64,000 nt of DNA, from NCBI GenBank assembly GCA_019454045.1, contig SKCR01032799.1, forward strand, positions 1 to 64,000. The letters run 5' to 3'. The stretch's first letter is position 1. Each line of letters begins with the position of its first letter. The notes under the pieces were generated by a model, which saw only the letters and a program-made list of their open reading frames with translations, was not told where the DNA came from and ran no database searches. This DNA comes from Zanthoxylum bungeanum. Taxonomy: Eukaryota; Streptophyta; Magnoliopsida; Sapindales; Rutaceae. The translations under genes were made by a program, and so were the position numbers. Shown here piece after piece: positions 22,560 to 34,735 of the stretch.

Positions 22560-23940
22560 AGTTCGAAATCACGAAGGAAGGCAAGGTTGTAAAAGAAAGA
22601 GAGCGAAGTTTGAAAACGGAGAAAAAACGAAACCTTATAGCCAAACAAATGACAAATGTCATGATAGGAATTGCCAAATGGCGAAACGGCGGGAAAATAG
22701 AAAGGGATGAAGTTTGCCCTAGACAGGTGTTCAAATGCGATTTGCTGCGAGTGACGTGCTAGGAAAGGGGACACCGAAGCGACACCGAAACGGCTCCTAA
22801 ATAGGCCTCATGATGAAACATGGAAGAAAGGGTCACGCATTTATTGCAGATAAGATGGGTCTCAATGAAACTCCAAAGGGCGGCGCAACAAATTAGGACG
22901 AAAGGCTCGTTCCTTCGCCCTACCTTCACAAATGCGGTCTCAATCCATTCTGCCAAACTCAATGCCTTACCTTCGGCCTACAGAATCAGCCAATGATAGC
23001 TGTCGCGATATTACACACTACAGAGATTATTACCCAAGCCTCATCCATTATTGATACTGGTAATGGCGACAAAACTGATGTGACAGGATCGTCAGGCCAC
23101 AGGCTCGCTTTGGGCAGAGACAGACCTTGGGCAGAAGACCTCCAACCGATCGCGTAACGCGTGGAAAGACCCTTCACGTGCCAACAGTACCCATTTTGGG
23201 AACATGCGCAACAGGAAGAGAAAGGGGCAAATTGAAAAGCTGCTCACCATTTATTTAAAGACCGACCTACCTCACACCACCACGACCAAGTTCACCATAG
23301 TCAAGCAGAATCTCAAAAAATGAAGAAAAAAAGATCGTGGAAGGTAATGAAATTTAGGCCACCAAAAGTGAAGGTTCCTATGGAATAAGGTGTGAAATGG
23401 AATGTAAAAAAGTGCGCTAGCGGCCATCCACACGGAGTAAGGTGTAAAATGGAATGTAAGGATGTGGATGGACTATGTCTGTTAGCAACAATTGTCCGAG
23501 AACCTCGGTGCAGAAGGTACTACATCCCCCAGGTGGTGAGTAGGTCACGCTCATTAGCAATGGCTTGCTTAAGCTTATCCACTCGGGGCATGCTACTTAC
23601 CTGGGAGTACGGGTTCTCTGGACTGAGGGACCAGCCATACGATGGGCTGGTCTTTCGAAGGGCGAGAGGGAATTGATGTCAGATGAACCCTCAATTGGAG
23701 CTGTGACCTTCCCTAAATGGGGGAAGCAATGACCGGCAAAGATCGCCTTCATCCCCTCCACGATGATGTTTTTTTCCAGAAAGAAAGAACCAGATAGTTG
23801 GTCAGGCGGGAATGAAGAGCATCTACAGCAATAGTCGTGATTATCCAACTGAATTTACCACAGACCAGAAGTTAAGGAAGAACGAACCACAACAAAAGAT
23901 GAAATTCACCTCGATCATCCCTCTCAGTTCAATCGAGGTA
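22560..23940. other. E3 region between antisense PMD start and 3' LTR
   Basis: 1.4 kb that would hold the promoter and leader of the antisense gene. E4 has only about 380 bp here. The part nearest the ATG (to about 22960) is alignable to E4, for example NKCVTLSSMFHHEAYL versus NKCATFPNTFHHYAYL read on the minus strand, which I take as shared leader sequence. The rest is specific to E3 and includes an imperfect direct repeat (aaggtgtgaaatggaatgtaa and aaggtgtaaaatggaatgtaa, about 60 bp apart near 23390-23460). Confidence 0.5.
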
Positions 23941-23955
23941 AATTTGGGGGACAAT
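23941..23955 (+). other. E3 polypurine tract
   Basis: AATTTGGGGGACAAT precedes the 3' LTR directly. E4 has the near-identical AATTTGGGGGATAAT. Confidence 0.75.
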
Positions 23956-24519
23956 TGTTGGCCGATAAAATCCCCGCAGGGCGAATTCGTCCTAGAATGA
24001 GAAGAGGTGTGTTGGCCGATAAAATCCCCGCAGGACGAATTCGTCCTAGAACGAAAAGAGGTACGAAAAGAAGAAGGGCAATAGGCAAAGAATGACGAAA
24101 GACTTAGAGCGATCGAGCCAATCACCAGAACGAAAACGTGCTATACAATTATCTTCATTACCAAAGCGGTTGAGCGGTTGTTCCTCCACGATCAGGCAGT
24201 TAAGGCACACGACCCAGCAGTTACAAGCACTATTCAGAACTGCAGAAAAAGATGATGGAACTGCTTAAATCGGTTATCAAGCGGCACTATAAAAGCTCGT
24301 TTATCCCAAGAGGAACAAGACACAGAAAAATGAAGACTCAATCGAGCATATTTTATCTTTTTATTTCTTAGCTTGTAATTTAGGACTGTAACTTGTGTGC
24401 TTGTGCCCCTTGGAGGCTTATTCACTTGATTCAATACACCCTTTGTTGGGACTTTGTCTCAAGAGGTTTGAACCATACACACGCTCTTTTTCCCTGCACG
24501 CGTAAAACCTGCGCAAACA
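23956..24519 (+). repeat. E3 3' LTR
   Basis: 564 bp, matching the 5' LTR including the 54-bp terminal duplication; ends GCGCAAACA, followed by the CATTC target copy at 24520-24524. Confidence 0.93.
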
Positions 24520-24524
24520 CATTC

Positions 24525-25036
24525 AAAAACATCAATTCTCAAGAAATATAAAATAGCTCAAAATTCATTATATTTTTAAACATATTCATATTTAAATTTT
24601 AGCATTAGTCAAGAAAATTCTTTAAAAAATAGTAGTCGAGAAACTTGTAATATAAAAAATAAAAAAGTGTGACTATGCGGGTAATAAGAAGCCAATTTCT
24701 TTAAAACCCCACCACAGTAAGCTAATAATGATAATAATAATAAAAAAAAAATTATTATCTAATATGATTTTTTATAAAAACAAATCTTACTTTTAAGATT
24801 TTAATTAATTGGATTAAAATTATGAGATGCCTATGAAATTATCGCATTTCTACAATATTATACGGGACTTAAAAAGTTAAAATCTAGGAAATAAAATTTT
24901 GTTAAGGAGATATCTAAAAATTAGCGTCTTTTTAAAATATGTGATCTAGAAGACTGAATAGTTTTTTTTTTTTTAATCTTAGAGCTATCCGAATATATTA
25001 AAATTAACGAGATAATAATTTTGAATATAACACAAT
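24525..25036. other. AT-rich spacer between E3 and E4
   Basis: About 500 bp of very AT-rich DNA with a T run near 24962 and ATA repeats near 24730. No gene or repeat family recognised. Confidence 0.6.
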
Positions 25037-25041
25037 GATAT

Positions 25042-25504
25042 TGTTGACAAAATAAAGTCACGAAATCGCCCTAGAGCGAATGAGTAAAGGACGAAGGCAA
25101 GCAGGGTGACGAAGGGAAGAACGATCGGAGCAATCACTAGATGCCACAGCGATTAGAACGACAAAGGACTCATGACGATCGAACACACGCTGCAGTTGAT
25201 CCCACGATTACAGCAGTTAGGTATTTCCCCCACGATCAGGCGATTATGGCCCACAACTCAACGGTTGGAGGCATGACCCAGCAGTTGCAAGGAAGCTATG
25301 AGCCGAACCCCTCCGAGCAGAGCCCTCAATCAAATGAAGACTCAAACGAGCATCTTATTTTTTATTTCGTAGTTTTAGAATCTGTAATTTGTGTGTTTGT
25401 GCCCCTTGGAGGCTTATTCATTTAATCAAATACCCATTGATGGGACTTTGTCTCATGAGGTTTGAACCTTACACGTTTTCTTCAGGCAGAAAATTACGCA
25501 AACA
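25042..25504 (+). repeat. E4 5' LTR
   Basis: 463 bp, TGTTGACA...GCAAACA. The 3' half is clearly related to the E3 LTR (ttgtgccccttggaggcttattca, gggactttgtctca). It lacks the E3 54-bp duplication. Confidence 0.88.
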
Positions 25505-25510
25505 GTTTTT

Positions 25511-25527
25511 TGGCAACCACAGTGGGA
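25511..25527 (+). other. E4 primer-binding site
   Basis: TGGCAACCACAGTGGGA just inside the LTR, one base different from that of E3. Confidence 0.7.
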
Positions 25528-25547
25528 GGATTGGTGTAAAAGTGGAA

Positions 25548-27180
25548 ATGCCTCTGAATAGAAACACTCAAACTGGCTCAAGTACGGAGGAAGCAGGACT
25601 GGAGAAAACCTACCAGCCCCACGTTCCAACCGTAGTGGGCCATTTTGACGGTCTGGTAGATGCTAGTCGATATGAGCCTATGCGAGAGCTCAGCCCTAAC
25701 GCGGTTTACGCATTGTTCGGTGAATTCATGTAGGATGTTGTCGAGCAGGTTAGGCTTCAAAATGGTCATATCATAGATAAGTTTACTTCGACTAGTAACT
25801 CACATTATGAAAATATGGCCAAAAACTTAAGCTCATTAAATGAGTTAATGGCCAAATGTGTAAACGGAGGGACAGCCCTACAGTGGACTACACCTCCTCC
25901 TGCACCAAGCAGTCAGAAGGCTGGCCCGAGTAATATTCCTCTGCAAGGGGTCACTGTCCCTACGACCTCCAGGGAGGGAATAAGTCCTGGGGGCAATGGC
26001 CCACATCTAGGGCCAAACCTACACCGAGGGCCAAATATGGCACAACATGAAGTGGTGTTGCCCCAAGGTCTCCAGGCTTCCCAGAGGCAGAATCACGACT
26101 ATGTCCCACTGGTGAGAGGACCACAACCGCCACCTGTGGCAATGCTATTCAATAGAAATAACATGTTGAGAGAATAGATGACCGAGATTCTCCAAAATCA
26201 ATTCGGTTTGGGGATAAGGCCAATTCGCCCAAGATATCAAAAGCCATATCCAGGTTGGATAGATGCAGTATACCCGTGGCCGAGAAATTACAAAGTACCG
26301 GACTTTTCTTTGTTTATAGGGTCTGGGAAAATTTCTACTATGGAACACATTGGGCGATTTACCATTCAGTATAGAGAAGAACATGATTTCCATAAGTTGA
26401 GGTTATTTCACGGCTCACTGTCAAGAGTAGCTTTCTCCTGGTATGTCAGCCTGCCGCCCAACTTGGTGGAAAATTAGCAACAAATGGAACAGCTATTCCA
26501 TGCGCAATTCTACAAGGCTGAATCTGAAGTGGCCTTGGCCAATTTGGCAAACTTGAGACAGCTACCAGGAGAATGGGCCGAGATATTCTTACAAAGGTTT
26601 AACGTGGCTCGAGACCGATGTTACATGTCTTTTCCAGAAAAAGAATTTGTCAGAATCGCCCAAAGTTGTCTCAATTTCGATGTGAAAAGAAATTTCAAGA
26701 TCGCGAATTTTGGGATCTCCCCCAACTCACCACTAGTATGGTGCGTTATGAAAAGTTATTAAGAGATGAGGAACAAATGAAAAATTCCAGTAAAGGAACT
26801 TATTACAGGAACATCAATTATGAAATAAGCAAAATGGACATCGAATCAGCCGACTTATGTTTGGCCGAATTGGTTAAAAGAAAGTCGTACATTTGCAAGG
26901 CGTGGGCTGAACCCCAAGCCAAAGAAAATAGCGATAAAAAGAGTAGGAATTTCTCGTTTGATATCAAGAAAGTCGATGCCATATTCGATCAATTATATAA
27001 AGACAAGCAAATTAGTTTGAGCGACTGCCACACATTGCCACGCGCCGAGCAAATCGGTGGGAAAAAATATTATAAGTGGCATAATACATGGTCTTATTCA
27101 ACTAATGATTGTCTCGTTTTTCGAAATGTTTTGCAGAATGCCATAGAATCTGGACGAATAACGTTCGAAAAAAGATGGCG
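25548..27180 (+). pseudogene. E4 gag
   Basis: Homologue of E3 gag, starting MPLNRNTQTG. Stops interrupt at about 25732, 26176 and 26476, and there is a frame change near 26690. The capsid portion retains FHGSLSRVAFSWYVSLPPN, QLPGEWAEIFLQRFNVARD and the knuckle region KYYKWHNTWSYSTNDC, where the first Cys of the CHHC knuckle is Tyr in this copy. E5 interrupts the reading directly after FRNVLQNAIESGRITFEK. Confidence 0.85.
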
Positions 27181-27189
27181 GTAGATGAC

Positions 27190-29247
27190 CGGCGTAATCA
27201 CACACGTATAACGCAAGCGCACGTATCGTTCAAGTAGTATAAAAATATCGATCCCACGAGGACTTAAAACCTTTTGTTATCAATTTATGGAGTTAAATGT
27301 TTACAAGTATCTAATAGATTGATTGTTTGATTGGGTGGTGACTTTAAAACTTAAAACAAGTAAATAAATTGCTTGAAAGTAAATTGAAGAAAATTCAAAT
27401 TTATAAAACTATCCAGGGTTGTGAATCCTTCCAATATCTTTTTAAAAGATGAAGTGGTTTTCTTACAGTTGTGTAATATATTGGTTTATTAACCTGGAAC
27501 ACGAAATTATGTAAAAGCCTCTTCCGATGGTCAATTACAAATACCTAGTATAATCCAATTGAACCATATATCTATGTCAACCAAATTACCTAGATTCATT
27601 AAGATTAAGTGCCAATTATGGCTACCCCCGCCTGACAGGTATATTCCTATCCTGTAAGGAAATCTATTAAAGGGTTATCTATCCTCAAGGAAGATCGTGG
27701 GCTATTAAGTCTAAGGTCTTAAACCTAAAATCCCTTTTCCAAGTTCATTTTAAGTTTACCAGTTCAATTTTATTAATGGCCAGTTAATAAAAAGCATTAG
27801 GATTAAGGCTCAATAAATAAACCTTTATATTACCCAAACTATAATTTAACCCCTTATAAACCGGCGATATTGGATTTCATCACAACCCCAGATACTAACT
27901 TAGTTACGACTCATAACTAGGGCTAATGAAAAATACATAAAATAAATGCTGAAAAGTAAATGCGGAAAATAAAAGCGGAAAAGTAAATGAAAATAAATTG
28001 CCAAGATAAAAGGAATTACTTTTACTAACTACTAACTTAGATATCTCCCTTAGTACAACATATTCTCTCGTGAGATTAAAACCAACCAGCCATATAGGCG
28101 GTAACCTGATTAAGTCAATATTAAGTCCAACCAGCCATAAAGGCAGTAAAATTTGTCCATGAACCTGCCATGTAGGCGGTAAAGAAATTTAAAAGCCAAC
28201 CGACCAATATAGCGGTATTCCTTTTTAAGTCAGGATTAATCCGGTTTATAATAAATAGCCCACCGACCAATATAGCGGTATTCCTTGTTAAGTTCAATTT
28301 TAAAATGGAGAATATGTTGTGTCTAAGGGAGATTAACCTAAGATAGTAACAGTAAAAGAATTACCTTTCACCTTGGCAGAGGGAAGTTACCTCCTCATGG
28401 TTGAAAAATAAAAAAAACTGAAAAAGTAAAGAAAGGAAAGTGTTATGCGTAAAAGTAAATTACGGAAAGTAAAAACTGAAAAGTAAAGAAAAGAAAATGC
28501 GAAAGCGGAAATTAATTACTAAAAGCTGTAAATACACAAACAAGATACAATCTTCTTATTTTTTCTTAAGGAATTTCAAAGAAGAAAGTATGAATTTTAC
28601 AAATGAAATGGCTTGGTATTTATAGGCAAAATTTTGCCTTCCATCAAATCATCCATCAAATTCTACACCAAATCCATTATTAATTTCTCCACTAATTTCT
28701 CCACCAAATCCATAATTGCTCCACTAATTGCTTATCTTGTTTGGTGTTGATTTGATAATTTTTATTAATTATTTATTAATTTATATTTTGCTTTGAAAAT
28801 GATTGATAATGACTTTTAATAATTACACACCACACACTTCTGGATGGTTCATCAATTTCGGTCATGAAATCATCAGAATTCGAAAATATTTTCTCTTTAA
28901 AAGTTTTAGATCTTTGAGTTTTCTTTAATCTGGCACTTGAATCAGCTCAATCCGATATCGGAGTAAAAAGTTATGCCCAAAATACGACAGATGTGCAAAA
29001 TTGGAATTTTCAAAACTGCACTTCGTCAAAACGCCCTTTCAAGTTTCCAATCTCCAAAATCAATAATTCAAGTCCAATAATTGCCCTTAATTGATCCACA
29101 TTTCATCCTAAATGATTTCATTGAGACCCGATATTATTTTATCTGCAAAATAAACTAAAACATATCAAAACGTTCATCAAACCCGAGAAACTAAACAAAA
29201 TATTAAGTAAAAGGGGCGGTAAATATTGATATATTTTTCGCTCATCA
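27190..29247. mobile_element. E5, unclassified 2.06-kb insertion with 9-bp duplication
   Basis: Comparison with E3 shows an insertion in E4 gag flanked by GTAGATGAC (27181-27189) and GTAGACGAC (29248-29256), a 9-bp target duplication with one change. Ends are CGGCGTAATCACACACG... and ...TTTTTCGCTCATCA; no matching terminal inverted repeats, poly-A tail or coding region is visible. The duplication length fits Mutator-like elements, including the non-TIR class, but the ends alone do not prove it. It contains a phrase near 27235 (atcgatcccacgagg). Confidence 0.7.
28084..28285. repeat. Five degenerate 'ccatataggcggta' repeats in E5
   Basis: Five spaced copies resembling AACCAGCCATATAGGCGGTA lie near 28084, 28132, 28164, 28199 and 28260. 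The last two have CCAATATAGCGGTATTCC. Confidence 0.7.
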
Positions 29248-29256
29248 GTAGACGAC

Positions 29257-30712
29257 AACCCTTTTCCAAAGCTGATAGAATTAAACATGATCGATTCGGA
29301 CCTTACCAAAATGAACTTGCCAAAGTTCAAGTTGGTCCTAGTTGAAGATCATGACTGTCATCGTCCGAGCGCTCTGGAAAGGATCGAAACACCCAAGAAG
29401 GGAATGATCGGTGAAATCTGTGTGCACGGTGCAAGAACAGTGTAGAGTGGATGAGGGAGTTGGAAGATACCTGTGAAAGGCTAGTAAAGAATGAGCCAGT
29501 AGCATGACAACTGATAACCTTCACGCCGAGGTTCTACGGTGAGAATTCAAATCTTGTCCAAAACTTAAAGGCGTTTAGGCCGAAAATTCATCGGCCCAAC
29601 GTATGGCATTCATACCGGAAGCCATCTCCGGGGCAGTGTCTGGGAATGAACTACCCTCATGTGGATGAAATGACAAGGAAGCATCTGAGGCGACACCAGA
29701 GAAATTATGGCCATATGATGCGCCGACAAGGTGAAATGACGGTCACCACAGGCTGTAGTGCTTATACACGGGAGGAACCGGATGTAAGTGGTAAAGAGAG
29801 TGACGACAAAGAAGGGACAACAACGAACTGCAAGAAGCACACCAAATTTGACAGACGGAAATGGGACGAGACAGACGACGAAGACCCCCTATCGTCATTC
29901 AGTTCGGCAGTATGCCACAAGTTGTGGCGAATCATTACTTATTGTCCGAGAAATTCAAGGTGTACAACAGTGAAATGGCTGGAAATAACGAAGACGTCTT
30001 TGACGGTGATGAAACAGAATTTGCAGCATGAAACAGAAAGTGCATCACTCTCGATAACAGACAGAAAGGCTTCAGACGAGGAAATGACTGACATAGAAGA
30101 AGAAATAGACATCAGGATTGAAGCACGAAGAAGGGGAATATCATAGAATCGATTTCTCATAGAATTGTATGAGGCCGGAAATCCTGTAGTCGGAACATTA
30201 AGAAAGAACTTGGGATGATCCCCATACCTCGTCCTATACGGAACACCCAAAGTAAAGTGAACCATTACCAAGGCGGAAAAGCAAAGACTGGTCATCAATA
30301 ATATCTCTCACAATGCGTCGGTCATTTTACCACCTTCTAGATGGGACATGGAGGGAGAACTGCCTAGGGCCAATGCTGGGAACGAACCAACAATGGAGGT
30401 AGGCCTATCAGGGAAAGTGATATTCCCAAAACCACCACCACAAATGACTAAACACCTACGACCATTATATGTAAAAGCAAAGGCCAACAGGATACCAATC
30501 GCCAAAGTGTTGATTGACAATGGAGCAGCCATCAACGCAATCCCTGTTAGGATGCTAGGGCGTTTAGCAAAGTCAGAAGACGACCTCATCCCTACAGAAG
30601 TGGTGCTTACAAGTTTCAATGGAGGCGCGACGACGGCCAAAGGGGTTGTCCCACTAGACTTGCAAGTAGGGAGCACTACGAAGACAGTAGTGTTCTTCAT
30701 TATAGATAGGCA
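29257..30712 (+). pseudogene. E4 gag-protease linker and protease N-terminal part
   Basis: E4 polyprotein resumes after E5, parallel to E3 13690-15140. The basic linker (MTRKHLRRHQRNYGHMMRRQ) and acidic stretch (MTDIEEEIDIRIEAR) are kept. The protease begins near 30440: LYVKAKANRIPIAKVLIDNGAAINAIP, with the same D-N-G catalytic triad as E3, then LTSFNGGATTAKG. E6 cuts the protease at VVFFIID. Several frame changes and stops occur upstream. Confidence 0.82.
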
Positions 30713-33113
30713 TGTTAGAGTTGGTACTCCGAGCACCAATTTTATTATGTATTTCTATGTAAATACTAATGTAACGTTTTATTATAAATAAAATGAACAG
30801 CTTCTTCTATATAACTTCTTCTTTAATATGGTAAAGACGTAACCGACCTTAGAATGATTAGTTATGATACTGTTGCAAAAGCGTCTCAACTGACATTGAG
30901 TTGTATCATGAAGTTGTCATTCTTAGACAGTTTCCGGTCAAGGTTTAGACTACTTGGTCAGTAAAGTAAACCCGTAGAGAGTGCTACATGTCGTATATTA
31001 AAATCTTGGATTCCGATGGTTTCTCAGTGAACCATGAGTCTTTGAGACTCGTATAGACGTGTAGGTGTTTATAGCGGATAAACACTGAACGACTCACCGA
31101 AGATTCTTAATGGATGGTACACCAATGTCAGTAAGAATCTTCTCTGGTTGAGTAAGCATAGTGATTCTTTGACTTGAGATACCACTGTGGATATCTGAGT
31201 TATCCTCCACACTTAGATGGCAGTCACGTCACCGATCTATTTAGATCAGACCTCCGCATGTTCGTTGGGTGTGGACTGATGCTCAGGACATCATGTGTGT
31301 ATCAGGATATGATCCGTCAGCTCTGTTCCAGAGTATATGTATTCAATATGGTATTAGCAATCTGTTAAATCCATGGGCCCGTGGTACACTTTAGAAATTT
31401 GTTCTAAGTGTTATTTGAAGGATTACTAATAGAAACGTCGACGTGATTATATCTATAGAGATTTGACATTTGTATATATATCTCTAGATTAATCTGGATA
31501 CCTGTGACGGGGGGATTATACGTTTGTAGTGACCTCGGCTTGTATGATTGAGTTTATCCGTGTTCCTCATAATTTACGGGTGGGTGAATTATGGACACGT
31601 AATTTGATTTCGTGATGGATATGCCTGAATCTAGAGAGTCTCACTAATGAAATTTACTCGTAGAGCACTAGGGCAACTGTTATGAATAATACTGATTATT
31701 TATAACTCGTTTAATGGTTAAACGGAAAATACATGCAATCGGGACCTAGCGGTCATTTCCAAATTAATGTGTATTTGTATTTAATATTTGATATTATTAA
31801 ATACACATTAAATACAATATCAAATTGTGATATTTGAATTATATCGTTAATATAAGTATTTGAGATATTTATTGTAAATATAATACATATATTTAAGATA
31901 TTTAAATTTATTATTTAATTATTTAATTGTTAAATAATTAAATTAATTTATAAAATAAATATCTTAAGTAATGATATCAACTTTATGTGTTTGGAAATGA
32001 AAAATTATCATTGGTACATATTTTAGTTAACTTTATTAAAGGTGAAATTATCTTTAATTTCGTTAAATTGTGGACCAATTATTTTTCAACAAAAATGAAT
32101 TAATTGTTGATTATTTTTGGCAAGTAAAATTCGGCCAAAGTGTATTCCATATATCAAAATTATTTTGATTTATTTTTTACACTTACACAAGTTAAACAAA
32201 AATTACAAAAGTGAGTTGAGAGCATTTGGTTGGAAAAGAAAAGAAATCAAAGCAAAACTTGGATTTTGTAAGTTATTTCACTTCTTCTTCTTCATGAAAA
32301 TTTTCAATATTTCTTACCTTCAATGGTGATGTTAAGATCATGCCTCTACTCTTTTAGTTTGTAATTAAATTTGTTGGATGCTTGTTCGATGTGTTTAAGC
32401 ATGTATAATTAATTTATTTGCTTATTAATGTAATTAAGCTTAATAAATTAATTAGAAAATTAAAGTTGCTATTCTAGAGTTAATTAGCCATTCATAATTA
32501 GCCTAGAATTATTCTTGATTAATTCCATGATGGTGAGAATTAATTGGTATAGTAATTTGAAGATTAAAGTATTGAATTTTATTAATTTAGTGTAAATTAC
32601 CCAATTTGAGTGATTTATGAAATTAGGGTTCTTAACGCACTCAAATTTTGGGGCTTTTCATATATAAGCTTTAATTTGATGTATATTAGACGCATGTAAA
32701 ATTTGGGATTAATTGGATTTGATCTTGATGTGTTTTGAACAATTGGGCCAAATTGTAATTATTTAAAATTCCGGGCTGTTTTGTAAATTTCAGAAAAATC
32801 TGGGTTGTGGCGCAAATCTGGAAAAAATTTTTGGTTTTGTAACAAACTTGTAAAAATTATTTTGGGATTAATTTGGAATTAATTAAATATGTAATTGACA
32901 TATTTAAAACTAAAATAATTAATTTGTAAAAGTTTGGGGTAATTTTGTAATTAAAAGAAATATGATTTCTTAGGTTATATTTCATAATTTAAGTATTGGT
33001 TAATTAAATAAATAAGTTTATTTAATTGTTCCAAGAAAATTTTTTGAAATCGGAGAAATCGTTTTTCCGCGTTCCGCTGCGCTAACCTTGTAATTCCCAA
33101 TAAAACCCCAACA
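30713..33113 (+). repeat. E6 5' LTR
   Basis: 2401 bp, TGTTAGAGTT...CCCCAACA. Very AT-rich in its second half. Short open frames in it recur in the 3' LTR and have no recognisable product. Confidence 0.92.
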
Positions 33114-33117
33114 AAAA

Positions 33118-33130
33118 TAGTATCAGAGCT
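33118..33130 (+). other. E6 primer-binding site
   Basis: TAGTATCAGAGCT, a degenerate form of TGGTATCAGAGC (initiator Met tRNA type), 4 bases after the LTR. Confidence 0.75.
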
Positions 33131-33338
33131 AGTCTGATTCTGGAACCCCGATATATGATTATGCCTTGAAAATTCAATATTGACTTTAATCTTGACTTTA
33201 ATGCATGCTTGTATTTATTTAATGTAATTAAATAAATTAATATATCTTTAGCTGAAAATTCCTATTTAAAATAAGATTTATTATTAATATGTATTTGATG
33301 TATATTAATCGGTCCGTCTTGTCAATACCGCTTATCGG

Positions 33339-33689
33339 TAAATTTTCTACGACTATATCTGAGAACGTGCCAAAGCTGTGAAGATATGGCCGTGAAATAT
33401 TTAGAAATTTATCTGTACCAGATATATTTGATATTAGGTGAATTCAAGTGAAAGCGCAATCCTGAACGTGCCAAAGCTGTCAGGGTTACGTAAGTATCTT
33501 GAATTCATCATTGACAAGTTTGACCTTGGTATGCCTCCTTGTGAACGTGCCAAAGCTATCACAATGAGAAACGACCAGGACTGAAAACCAAGTCCCAGGA
33601 GTCACGATTGAGTGATCGACAATCTGTTGTCTACCTAAATGAATATACGTAGGCGAGAACGTGCCAAAGCTGTGAGCTGAAATATATTC
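33339..33689 (+). repeat. Four two-tier stem-loop repeats in E6 leader
   Basis: The motif GAACGTGCCAAAGCTGT occurs at 33363, 33464, 33543 (GCTAT variant) and 33657. Each is enclosed by different complementary arms: ATATCT/AGATAT; AATCCTGA/TCAGGGTT; TTGTGA/TCACAA; a short GC/GC in unit 4. Outer arms are also seen: TAAATTT/AAATTTA (unit 1), GAATTCAAG/CTTGAATTC (unit 2), GAATATA/TATATTC (unit 4). They lie between the primer site and gag. Confidence 0.85.
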
Positions 33690-33904
33690 ATGGGGTCCAC
33701 CTTTCACTATTATGTTATGATTTGATTATCGCATGTTTTGTATTCTGTTTGGGGATTACAGTATTGCATGAAATAGTAGGAGGGGCATTTTTAGATTAAA
33801 AATCTATGATCTAATTATGCTTTAAGATATATTATGAAACTGTTATGATCTTTTATCTGCTTATTAACTGACTGTTGTTTCGTTGTCTATTTGATAGATT
33901 TGTG

Positions 33905-34735
33905 ATGGCGGCACCTCCACCCAATCCTTTTGCACGTATGCTTGATACGTACAAACTGAAAGGCACAGAAAACTTTGCGGATTGGGATATGGACTTGAGG
34001 ATTGTCCTCAATTCCGAGAACTGGGGTATATTTTGGAAGGTCCATTACCACTTGCTATATCACCCGATGTATTACCTGAAGAACATGAGACTTTCCAGCG
34101 ATGGAAGGATGATGATTTAAGGGTTAAATCATTCATCCTGAGTTCTCTTTCTTCTGAGCTTAAGAAGACTTATTGGGAGATGCACGATGCATATAGTATG
34201 ATGAACAAACTTCGTGAATCGTTCATGAACCAGGAACAGGTCATTGTTCATAAAGTTTCGATGGAATTTTTCCATTCTAAACTTGATGAGGGGCAAGCTG
34301 TGGGCCCGCATGTGCTTCAATTGATCGATTTGATCGAGCAGTTGAGGCGACAGGATTTCCCTCTAAATGAGACTATTTGCCCTAGTGTCATTCCCGGTTC
34401 ACTCCCGGCTTCATATCGCCAATTCGTCATGTACTTCAACATGAATGAGATTCACTGTTCTTACCGTGAGTTGCATAGGATGGTTCTCACAGCAGAGGAA
34501 TATTTAAGGAAGAGAGTTCCGACTCGCCTTCCGAAACCCACTTCACTTTCCGCTTCTTCCCAATCCAAGTCGAAGGGGAAGAAGTCTAAAGGAAAGAAGA
34601 AGAAGGGTTTCAATATTCCTCCGCAGGGTAAAACGGAGAAGCCCAAGAGAGCTTCTGAAGACAAGTGCCACCACTGCTAGAAAGTCGGGCACTGGAAACG
34701 TAACTGCCGGACTATCTTGCACAACTCAGGAAGGA
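33905..34735 (+). pseudogene. E6 copia gag
   Basis: Capsid protein of E6, starting MAAPPPNPFARMLDTYKLKG at 33905, the usual N-terminal form of copia gag. A frame change near 34025, in NWG, shifts the reading to the long frame ending at 34680. This includes SFILSSLSSELKKTYWEM, DLIEQLRRQDFPLNE and a Lys-rich tail (SKGKKSKGKKKKG). A CX2CX4HX4C zinc knuckle follows (CHHC then KVGHWKRNC), but a TAG stop replaces the residue directly after the second Cys. ATG 33905 is preferred because it opens the conserved N-terminus. Confidence 0.85.

Larger units (their letters stand above)
11445..24519 (+). mobile_element. E3, Tat-type gypsy element with antisense PMD gene
   Basis: A 13-kb plus-strand element with TGTTGG...CAAACA LTRs of 562 and 564 bp and a perfect 5-bp duplication, CATTC (11440-11444 and 24520-24524). 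Gene order is gag, protease, RT, RNase H, a second RNase H, integrase. Two RNase H domains and a long 3' non-polyprotein region are hallmarks of the Tat/Ogre lineage. About 4.9 kb separates the end of integrase from the 3' LTR and contains the antisense gene. Several frameshifts and stops make this copy non-functional. By eye the LTRs differ at a few percent of positions, so the insertion is moderately old. Confidence 0.93.

Noticed and set aside
28084..28285. Possible CRISPR-like array of spaced repeats in E5
   Set aside because: Repeats are degenerate with irregular spacing, and the context is a plant transposable element.
31174..32329. Open frames in the E6 5' LTR repeated in the 3' LTR
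   Set aside because: Same reason: they are LTR copies, and they lack recognisable domains.
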